A DNA stretch of 15,098 nt, taken from contig JAJKFJ010021687.1 of assembly GCA_027382625.1 (NCBI GenBank), forward strand, positions 1-15,098. The letters run 5' to 3'. The DNA comes from Tetmemena sp. SeJ-2015 (taxonomy: Eukaryota > Ciliophora > Spirotrichea > Sporadotrichida > Oxytrichidae). This document shows positions 8,367 through 15,098 of this stretch, piece by piece (the first letter of the stretch is position 1; each line of letters starts with the position of its first letter). The notes beneath the pieces were generated by a model. The model was not told where the DNA came from. It saw only the letters and a program-made list of their open reading frames with translations, and made no database searches. The position numbers were made by a program, and so were the translations under genes.

Positions 8367-8990
8367 ATGTATAGAACAAAGTTCTCGTTCCTCAAAGCAA
8401 TTCTTGCTGATGAAAAGAAAGCTCTCAAAACAATCGATGTCAACATGATGGAGATCCCAAACTATCCTGAGATCTCAGTCACTAATATGTATGACGATGC
8501 GATGGGAGATCCGGAGGTTGCTCTATTCCTTCCTAACAAGGAACAACTCTCAAACAAGTTGCCAGAATGAAGGTTCTTCTTTGGCGTCCTTGCTACTGTA
8601 CGTGCAGAGTACCTCAAAGAGATCATTGAAGATGCACACAGGAAGAGATTCTAAGTAGAGGAGAACGACTCAAAGAAGCAATGAATAGAATATCAGCGAC
8701 GAATGGTTTGAGCAGCTTCAGAAGTATCCCTACTTCTCTAGTAAGCTTTAGAGTTTAACTGTGTAGAGAAACCTGGCATCTACTTAATGAAGGAGAGAGC
8801 AAAGGGTATTCAGAGCACGGAAGCAAAATACAAGCATCGAGGTGAGCAAGCGTCTATCACTATACAAACTTAGGGACGACGAGATGCACATAGATGCGGG
8901 AGCAGGTTCGAAGAATGAGGAAGCTAGGTCCATCTGGCCCAACAGAAGAGAGAAAGAACTGAATCCCTTCTTCCCATATAAGCAAAGTGA
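8367..8990 (+). pseudogene. TBE-type 22-kDa protein, degraded
   Basis: The frame starts at ATG 8367 (MYRTKFSFLKAILADEKKAL) and reads on through EIPNYPEISVTNMYDDAM and KEQLSNKLPE, then meets TGA at 8568, probably a mutated Arg codon, because the same frame continues RFFFGVLATVRAEYLKEIIE. Frameshifts follow: DEWFEQLQKYPYFSS is in another frame, then EKPGIYLMKERAK, then SKRLSLYKLRDDEMH and a tail near LNPFFPYK. Full length would be about 205 residues, matching the 22-kDa class that I recall from spirotrich TBE transposons. That assignment is from memory and not checked. Its function in transposition is not known to me. It converges on the transposase gene, about 40 bp from that gene's stop. Confidence 0.6.
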
Positions 8991-9029
8991 CTTAAGTCAT
9001 TATTAAGCTTAAATACTTTTCCTAAATAT

Positions 9030-9957
9030 TCACTCTACCTTATTCGCACATAACTTTGTCTTCTCTTCTTCCACTCTCTTACAACTAATCACTATTAAAT
9101 CCTTGATAGCTTAATCATGCATCAAGTGATAGAGAGACAGCTTCTTATAGTGTCCCTTAACTAAGTTCCAGCAGTAAAACTCAATGCCGTTGAACTCTGG
9201 CGAGATATGGAACATTTAAAAACAGGAGTGATGTTCAACTCAGCGTATGCCTTCTTCGCTTCCTTTGTCTTGTGTACGCTGAGGTTGTCAACGAGTAGAA
9301 CGATCTCACCGTCTGTGATCTTCTCTCTAACTTCTTAAGGAACGCAACATACTGCTCTCGCTTGATAGAGCGAGGATGAAGGACATAAGCTTTATGAGTC
9401 TTCGCTGATTCCTGCAAGTAACGCACTTGCAGTTATATTTACTTTCTACTCGTAAACTTCTATGTTATCGTGCTTCTTGTACCAACTCTTCTTCATGAAG
9501 GTGTTGTGTGTGAACACAGCTTCGTCAGCACATACAAACTTCACGCTATCCCTCTCACACCTGAGCAGTGTAAATATATTTCAGATTATTATAATAAATG
9601 GCTTAGTGAAGTCTTACGCGCTTCACTCGATTCACAGTTATTGTACGTTATGTCCATTTCAACGATAGATGTTTGCTACAGTCTAGGGAGAGATCTTGAG
9701 ATAAGGAAACTATCTATGGAAGATCTTCGCGCGCTACTCCAAACTGAAGTGCGCTTAGTGGCGAAGAGTTTGAGGATCAATCAAATAATTGATGTGCTGA
9801 AACTTAGAAGTGCGATGAGGAACAGCTTCAACTCCTAACTTTCTCATCAGCAACTTTCAAATGCGAGAGTATAATGCGCGCTGGCACTCTCAACATTTTT
9901 GCGATGTAGTTGATGTTGAGAACTGGCTATTACTACTGATAAGGGTGACTACATCAT
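9030..9957 (-). pseudogene. DDE transposase (TBE / Tc1-IS630 type), full-length remnant
   Basis: The remnant runs from ATG 9957 (followed by frame-breaking changes) to TGA 9032-9030. Readable parts in order: helix-turn-helix (AKMLRVPARIILSHLKVADE); linker KFQHINYLIDPQTLRH and FSLEQRAKIFHRQFPYLK; catalytic domain with CADEAVFTHN (first Asp, codon 9526-9524), LHPRSIKREQYVAFLKKL, LLVDNLSVHKTKEAKKAYAE (second Asp, codon 9288-9286), and PEFNGIEFYCWNLVKGHYKK with the catalytic Glu at 9182-9180. The second Asp to Glu spacing is about 35 codons, as in Tc1/IS630 enzymes. Single-base indels (near 9213 and 9391, among others) break the frame repeatedly. All three catalytic residues survive, but the gene cannot be translated whole. 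Confidence 0.8.
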
Positions 9958-10102
9958 AAAGAGAATTAAGTGAAATAGCTAATAAGGATCATGTTAGTTA
10001 TTTTTTAAGTGATGTTTCTACAGTTTGACTCGCATGATTATAAGTATTATAAAGCAATTTAATATACACAACTTATTTTCACTTTCTTATCATATTATAG
10101 TG

Positions 10103-11290
10103 TATAGTATTTAGTTTTAAGTTTATTAAAGAAAATGAAGATTTAAAGAGATATTAATTTGTGTATTATTCTACATTCATTAAAGCATAGTTAAATAAGG
10201 TTAGATCCTAGGACTGTGGATGAGGCACAAAATTTTGCTTGGCTAAGAAGTGATGAGATTATACTCCTGCTTTACTGACATTTACTGTAATTTGCTCTGT
10301 ATTTGTGGTTACTTTCATTATTAAGCGCTTTATTTTAGTAAACCTTCGTTAGTTGATGAAGATGATCAGAATGTTTACTTTAAGTGGTACATGGAGATTT
10401 GTATGAGAAATGAAAGCGTAGAAATTAAAGAAATCATTATTACTGACTTATGGTTTTTATTTAAGTATTAAATTGTTACCTCTATTCGTGATAGTAGGTC
10501 TCATAAAAAGGATAGTGATCGAAGCTAAATTATCTAATGATGACTCTGTATAGAGATGTAAGAGTATTCCTTTCGTATTGATTTGGTTCCTCTCGCGGAG
10601 ATAGTATATCAGGCAAGACTTTTCGCAAAATTTTGCAGTTTGCTATTTGGAGATGTAATCTAGCAGAGTGATTGCTTTTTTCCTACATTAAGGTCTAGGT
10701 CTATATTGAGTCTTTTATGGACTTCGCCTTGCCCAGTCAGTATCAAAGAGCTCTGAATGGTTGCTAGCGGGAATACTAATTATACTCCAGTCTACCTGAT
10801 TGCTCCATCCAAAAGGATGTAGCGGGTCCTTTAATTTTAGTGACGAATTAGGCCAAAATATGTTGTCAGAGGTGGCTATTCTAGTTTCTCACATGTTTTA
10901 TTTAAGGTGTTGCTTTATAAGTCCGCTTAAATTCTTAAAATTCATTAAATTAGATATAGATGATAAATTCTGATTTTCATTGAATTAAATTTTTAAATGA
11001 TTTTTTTTATGATTTTTTTATAATCTTTTCATTTTTAATCTATAATCTTTCTCAGAATTTTATTCTTCATCATATTGATTTCAGTTAAATTGTGGAGCTG
11101 TTTATAATACATTTAATTTAAATAGTTAAAGCAAAACTATTACCGATCAATAAATACCCTTTAAGCAAAGACCCTAATTGCAAAATTTTAAATGAAAGCC
11201 GAACATAAAGAAGCTAAAGAGCAGAATGAGAATTTTATTGGGGACCAAAAATTAGTGTATTAAATCAATTTTATCTAAAATTATATATAA
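10103..11290. other. Moderately GC-rich region, coding strand unresolved
   Basis: Between about 10190 and 10900 GC is visibly higher than in the spacers, suggesting coding or formerly coding DNA. On plus, 10220-10540 is open (SKPSLVDEDDQNVYFKWYME) and 10717-10983 is open (MDFALPSQYQRALNGCQREY). On minus, 10504-10079 is open from ATG to TGA (MRPTITNRGNN, later EQITVNVSKAGVQSHHF), but its end lies inside transposon copy B. The frames on opposite strands exclude each other and none matches a family I know. From 10984 to 11290 the sequence is AT-rich with nothing recognisable. Confidence 0.4.
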
Positions 11291-11716
11291 TATAGTAGGA
11301 ATTTTAATTAAAATCTGGTTAAATAATAAATGATTGGAATTGATGATGATCAAAATATTTAAAAACAATGAAATATAATAGAATTATATTACTTTTATAA
11401 TAGCAAGTAGAATTATGAATTAAGATGTATGTTTGGAAAGCAAATAGTGTTTAAAGAATACAGATGATAGTGATTTGTGTATACAGAAAATTTCTTTTGC
11501 TAAAAACAAAAGGTAAGTTATCATCTGAAGGACTATAAATTAAACTAATTTGAGCTAAATGTCTTAGAGACTATGGGTGTTGGTGAGCTCAAATGATTGA
11601 GTATCTTGTGGCGGGTAGAGTGGATCTCGGTTTTGGTTTTATTCTAGTCTTTGTTTTCACCTGCCATTGTCAATTTCAAAATTATAAAATGATATATCAT
11701 TATTTTTTATTAAAAA
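11291..11716. mobile_element. Possible TIR element 4 (left end clear, right end uncertain)
   Basis: The left end TATAGTAGGAATTTTAATT followed by AAAATC and GGTTAAATAATAAAT matches elements 1-3. About 410 bp further, TATTTTTTATTAAAAAAAG resembles their inner right edge, but the terminal CTATA is not seen. On the minus strand an ATG GCA G start (11667) lies where element 1 has ATG GCA G, though the downstream protein differs. It may be a decayed element or a recombined one. Confidence 0.35.
11521..11667 (-). CDS. Short ORF, possible first coding segment
   Basis: This 48-codon frame runs from ATG 11667-11665 (MAGENKDQNKTKTEIHSTRH) through KILNHLSSPTPIVSKTF to TGA 11523-11521, with three TAG codons as Gln. 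It is clearly richer in GC than its flanks and polar and basic throughout, like the N-terminus of a longer protein. A continuation after an intron or IES is possible, but no in-frame joint was found. No family is recognised. Confidence 0.33.
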
Positions 11717-12188
11717 AAGACACCAAATCTCCCCTTCCTTGGCTCGGATTTTATCTATTTTTGACCTGATTACTTCAATATTAAATTTTTTAGAACTTTA
11801 AATACAAGAACCTAGAAATTTGAAGTAAATTTAAAAAACCTTACTTCCTAGTTAAGTGATACAAACATCATACCATCACAAATAATTAGGATATTACGTC
11901 TACTAATCGAGTGTAAGATGGTAAATCATTCCTGACTCAGTTGTTTTTTAGCCTGAATGTCGGAAGTGGTGGCTGGAGAAGCTCAAGGAACTAAGTTTCT
12001 GCTACATATAAACAGTCCAGATTGTTTTACTATAATAGGGTGAATCATTTAGCTCCCAGCTTGATTTTCTTTTAGACTTTGTCAATCTCGTTAACTCACA
12101 TTTAAGGGCTATGGGATGGTAACAGCTCTAGGATAAGCACCCCTATAACAAATATTAATATATAATATTGTAAGAATCAGGGGTGAAG
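11717..12188. other. Stretch without assigned gene
   Basis: A plus-strand frame of about 110 codons between 11853 and 12184 (containing GSGGWRSSRNQVSATYKQSR) is open, but I cannot link it to any family, and it may be chance. Moderately GC-rich patches near 11950-12130 could be old coding sequence. Confidence 0.35.
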
Positions 12189-13255
12189 TCAAAATTAAAT
12201 ACAAAAGAGATTAGGAAAGGTCAATTTTAGATTTTTTTTCCCAAAAAATAGGGGGAGGTGAATTTCAAACCCCCTTGAATCTATTTATTTCGATTATACC
12301 TAATTACAAATGATAACATACTATTAGTCTACAGGCTTCTAAAGAAATTATTTAATAAAAGACAAATGCTTGAGATGCTCCTCCTTGAGTCTTTTGCAAA
12401 TAATCTTCTTCAAAATGCGAGCAACTTTCTTGGACCACTTCCATTTGAAAGTGTTTATAGCTACAAAAGACCAAAGCACAAGGAACCACGCATTTACGAA
12501 GAAAACGATTATAATGATAACATATTTAGTCAGATCTGAAACATCTGCTTTCACAAAGTACAGGCCTGCATAAAATGTAATCATAGAGGCTATTTGTTCT
12601 CTTTATTCTATTATGTTAAACACTGGAATCTCGTAGGGTTATAAAATTTCCTACAATTTGAATATGATTGCTAACATCAGCATATCATAGATAGCTTTGA
12701 TATAGTCAGGATAGAGAGACAAGAACACGTTGATGGAAACGATTGCAATTTTTCTGAATGTGTTAACGATCTCCCAGTAAAAATGCTTCCTCTTTAATTT
12801 AACTTTTTGTGCTTTTATTCTGTACTTACTAAAAAATTCATCATCATTAAGCTTAGATCTGTTGAAATACATTATCGAAAATGCTAGTACTGGCATTCCA
12901 ATGACCCACAATATTAGCATAGGGAGTCCTACCATCAAGAACCATCTTGTATGAGTACTGTTCCAACATTGAATTTATAGATCAGCTAGTAGCCATTATT
13001 CATTTTCCTCTATCTCATAACAGTTCATCATTGAAAAAGCGTTCGAGGATAATATCAGTTTAATTTTTTAGGAATATGACTACAATAATTGAGACGATTG
13101 AGTTTTTGCTAAATGCTTCTTTGTCTATTCTTTTAAGGAGATAAGCCACTCCCCAGAATGTGAAAATCAACAATAAAGCAAACAGAGGCAAAATAAGCAA
13201 CATAAGTGCTTTCAAGAAGAAGGTAGGAGTCTAATTAGTCACTTCATTAACACCT

Positions 13256-13297
13256 GAATTAAACAGAATATAATTTATTAACATAATATACAGAATT
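13256..13297 (-). other. 37-bp IES with pointer AATTC
   Basis: On the minus strand AATTC occurs at 13297-13293 and again at 13260-13256. Removing 37 bp joins GAC AAT TC to A GGT GTT AAT, giving CFFDNSGVNEVTNQTPTFFL, as expected for the family between the conserved LDCFF motif and the second membrane span. The GTATAT...TTCAG pair inside it is not a usable intron: splicing there leads to a TGA after four codons. The pointer contains no TA dinucleotide. Confidence 0.68.
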
Positions 13298-13490
13298 GTC
13301 GAAGAAGCAGTCTAGTGAGAAGGCTGAGTCAGTTGACATAGCAATGATAGAAATAGAATCATAGAAGCCCTTTATTGACCCAGGCCAACCTAGATTGAAG
13401 CTTGCAGCATAAGACATAATTTGGAGATAGTTTGTGAACATTCTAGTCAGCACTGACAGATAGTTGGTTCCTTTTCTCTTCAAGTTGAGG

Positions 13491-13563
13491 CTAAAAATTT
13501 TGTTAAATTTATCTGATAAGAATTTAATTTCACAATAATTATTAGCCTTAGGTGAGAACTTAC
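13491..13563 (-). other. Spliceosomal intron (GTAAGT...TTTTTAG)
   Basis: A 73-nt intron with a perfect GTAAGT donor (starting 13563) and TTTTTAG acceptor (ending 13491) separates SFLI from NLKRKGTNYLSVL in the membrane-protein gene. Removing it keeps the frame (LIF then LNLKRK). An alternative reading as an IES with pointer ATTTT also keeps frame, adding one Ser, but the consensus splice sites make an intron more likely. Confidence 0.6.
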
Positions 13564-14455
13564 AAAATAAGGAAACTCAGAGCTAAAATTAAGCAAAGAC
13601 CTATTCCGACTAGTCTTATAGATAAGTGTTTGATTCGGTGCACATTTTAAACATTCTAAAACTTTAAACCTAAATAAGGAAATTACCATGCTTATTAGTT
13701 CTTGTGTACATTACTTCATTGTACTTTACACATGCATGACACAGATTTCCTCCATAGCCTCCCTCGCAGGCAGTGGGCCAAAGCTTTCCTTCCCCATCAG
13801 TCCAAGAAGTGCCTCCTAGACATGCAGGTGAAAATAGACATTCATGGATTAAGCTACTCTAATAGTTAGCTCTCCAGTAACCCCCATCAACACTTATAAT
13901 ACTGCCTCCTGGACACACTGCATTTGTAGGGCAGTTCAAGCATGTAGTTGCATTCAACTCCAATTAGAATTTTCCAATGGGCACTAAAACACTTTTATTG
14001 CTAAGTGCTTCACCAACGAGGCAGTCCTGAAGTTATTTAAATCAAGTCTAAAAAAACTAAAATTTTAAAGCTTTATTGAGAGAGCTGGGGTTTTTAATTC
14101 CATAAGCAGTCTAATTAGAGACTGTCATACTACTGTAAGACATTTTCAAGTCTCTCCAGTTCTGCCTGGTTTTGAAAGAAGAGTAACTTAGTCAAATTGC
14201 CTTGCCTTAGTTGACAGTAAGAGTACTTGACCCTAAACTTAGTGGTTGAATTTCAAACTTTGCATCTCAATTTTTCTATGTGAAATCAGCATATTCTATA
14301 AGCTTACGTTGAGTTATCATATTGATAATGTTGTTATAGTAGTCTCTCACCTCGACTGCAATTGGGTTTTAAAGGCTGTTAAAGTTTAATTTTTAGATTT
14401 GATAATAAGAAGCATAACAATTATTTTCCCTAAGGAAGTTTTTGTTTTTTTGGGT

Positions 14456-15098
14456 GTTTTAATTTGGTCAAAACTGGGGAAAATGTTATTATCATTCCCA
14501 ATAAGTAAACCACCTCCCCCCAATTAAAAAAATTATATTGTTATTGGGGAAATTTTCCGTTTAATAATTAACCAAAATTAAATAGTTAATAGTGGTAAAA
14601 AATTTTGAGGAGATATTTTAAGAATGTAACCCCTTTAATGAAGAACGAAAAAGTTAATATTTTTCAAGAAGATCAAAAAAGGTCCGAAAAATTTTAAAAA
14701 AATCCCTGAAGAGTCTCTAGTGAAATTAGAACTGTTGAATATAGAGTTGAAAATTAAAAAAGGGGAAATTTTTAAAGTCTAAATTTAAATTTTATCCATA
14801 GTGAGACCAGTGGCTTTATGTTCTGAAACTCAAGGAACCATGGAATCTGAGCAACTTGGATGTTTGAAAAAAGTAATTTTAAAGTTTTAGTACTATTGAA
14901 AGGATAGGCTTAAAAGCTACTGTTATACGGGCCCAAATTTTAGTTTTTTGGGTTCAAAAAAAATAACGGAAAAAGAAAACGGATTGTTTTTTGTTAAATA
15001 AAAGTTAGTTAATAAATTTAGATAAGTTTAACAAAGCAAACTAACAAATAATTATCCTGGGCCGGGTAGTAAAAAAATTAAAAATAATTATTTTTTTA
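14456..15098. other. Non-coding stretch with G- and C-runs
   Basis: AT-rich sequence punctuated by short GGGG, CCCC and GGG runs next to A or T runs (for example 14475-14482, 14513-14520, 14546-14551, 14760-14766). No plausible frame is seen on either strand beyond the membrane-protein remnant. No telomere-type G4T4 or C4A4 array is present. Confidence 0.45.

Larger units (their letters stand above)
8367..10102. mobile_element. TBE-like DDE transposon, copy B
   Basis: This GC-richer block carries two convergent broken genes: a 22-kDa-type protein on plus (8367 to about 8990) and a DDE transposase on minus (9957 to 9030). The right edge is set by similarity to copy A, ending at TATAGTG 10102. 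The left edge is unknown; I find no inverted copy of the right end upstream of 8367, so the element is probably truncated or decayed there. No third ORF, such as the 57-kDa gene described for Oxytricha TBEs, is seen, and neither are C4A4 telomere-like terminal repeats. Confidence 0.75.
12189..14455 (-). pseudogene. Ciliate Cys-rich multi-pass membrane protein, degraded
   Basis: It belongs to the large ciliate family with a repeat-rich extracellular part, GCC2/GCC3 (ephrin-receptor-like) Cys-rich modules and a multi-pass C-terminal region. In order on minus: CYASYYQIQKLNFNSLQNPI and VEVRDYYNNIINM (about 14420-14310); FRDCLVGEALSNK (about 14030); CLNCPTNAVCPGG, GGYWRANY, CEGGYGGNLCHAC (13950-13725); ECLKCAPNQ; first membrane span GIGLCLILALSFLI (13610-13565); TRMFTNYLQIMSYAASFNLG; second span LLILPLFALLLIFTFWG; NCYEIEENEQWLLADLQIQC; GLPMLILWVIGMPVLAF; HFYWEIVNTFRKIAIVSIN; YEIPVFNIIEQREQIASMIT and a last span near 12500. 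Clear similarity ends near 12350; the frame runs on to TGA 12189. Many TAG/TAA codons are Gln. Single-base frameshifts near 14200, 14148, 14026, 13635 and 13066 indicate a decayed copy or indel errors in the assembly. Upstream exons are not found. Confidence 0.72.

Noticed and set aside
12370..12573. Plus-strand ORF opposite the end of the membrane protein
   Set aside because: The minus strand carries the family motifs and membrane span; the plus frame is its shadow.
13259..13300. Spliceosomal intron GTATAT...TTCAG in place of the AATTC IES
   Set aside because: Removing those 38 nt leads to TGA after four codons; the 37-bp pointer deletion restores the conserved frame.
14200..14262. UGA as tryptophan (TGA codons within the membrane-protein N-terminal part)
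   Set aside because: The TGA near 14200 disappears if a one-base shift is allowed and the family motif continues in another frame; the coiled-coil gene uses TGA only as its end.
1..15098. Euplotes-type code or a bacterial or organellar origin
   Set aside because: TAA and TAG are sense codons here, and there are eukaryotic introns, no ribosome binding sites and no compact gene packing.
1..15098. Telomere repeats, CRISPR arrays, tRNA or rRNA genes
   Set aside because: No G4T4/C4A4 arrays, regularly spaced repeats or recognisable RNA gene motifs were seen by eye.

Overview
This looks like germline (micronuclear) DNA of a ciliate, most likely a spirotrich of the Oxytricha/Stylonychia kind. Three things point there. 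(1) Real-looking genes read through TAA and TAG as glutamine and stop only at TGA. (2) Two coding regions are interrupted by short inserts that are not GT-AG introns but are flanked by short direct repeats (ATAGTTG and AATTC). Removing one repeat plus the insert restores the frame exactly, as for internal eliminated sequences (IESs) with pointers. The AATTC pointer contains no TA, which argues against Paramecium or Euplotes. (3) There are two decayed copies of a DDE (Tc1/mariner/IS630-type) transposon resembling the TBE elements of spirotrichs. The species is an inference. Base composition is strongly AT-rich throughout, with coding islands visibly richer in GC.

Layout: 1-1443 AT-rich with no firm gene; 1444-2182 truncated transposon copy A (transposase N-terminal half, minus strand); 2496-3116 ORF starting with a B-box-like zinc-binding domain; 3622-4042 small inverted-repeat element 1; 4113-4697 unrecognised ORF; 5136-5551 element 2; 5938-6850 the best gene, a 252-residue coiled-coil protein made of two segments separated by a 154-bp IES; 6886-7187 degenerate element 3; 7895-8140 small ORF; 8367-10102 transposon copy B with two convergent broken genes (a 22-kDa-type protein on plus, the DDE transposase on minus); 10103-11290 moderately GC-rich, open on both strands but unassigned; 11291-11716 a possible fourth element; 12189-14455 (minus) a degraded gene for a large ciliate cysteine-rich multi-pass membrane protein with one intron, one 37-bp pointer-flanked IES and several frameshifts; 14456-15098 no gene.

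The most interesting signal is the family of about 300-420 bp elements bounded by TATAG...CTATA inverted repeats. Two of them carry the same 95-codon acidic ORF on the minus strand, and three of them alternate with the genes between 3.6 and 7.2 kb. Their ends resemble those of Tc1/mariner-derived ciliate elements, although the only transposase in the window sits in a different, broken element. The genes do not form an operon or a shared pathway; the window reads as scattered macronucleus-destined segments among germline-limited mobile DNA.
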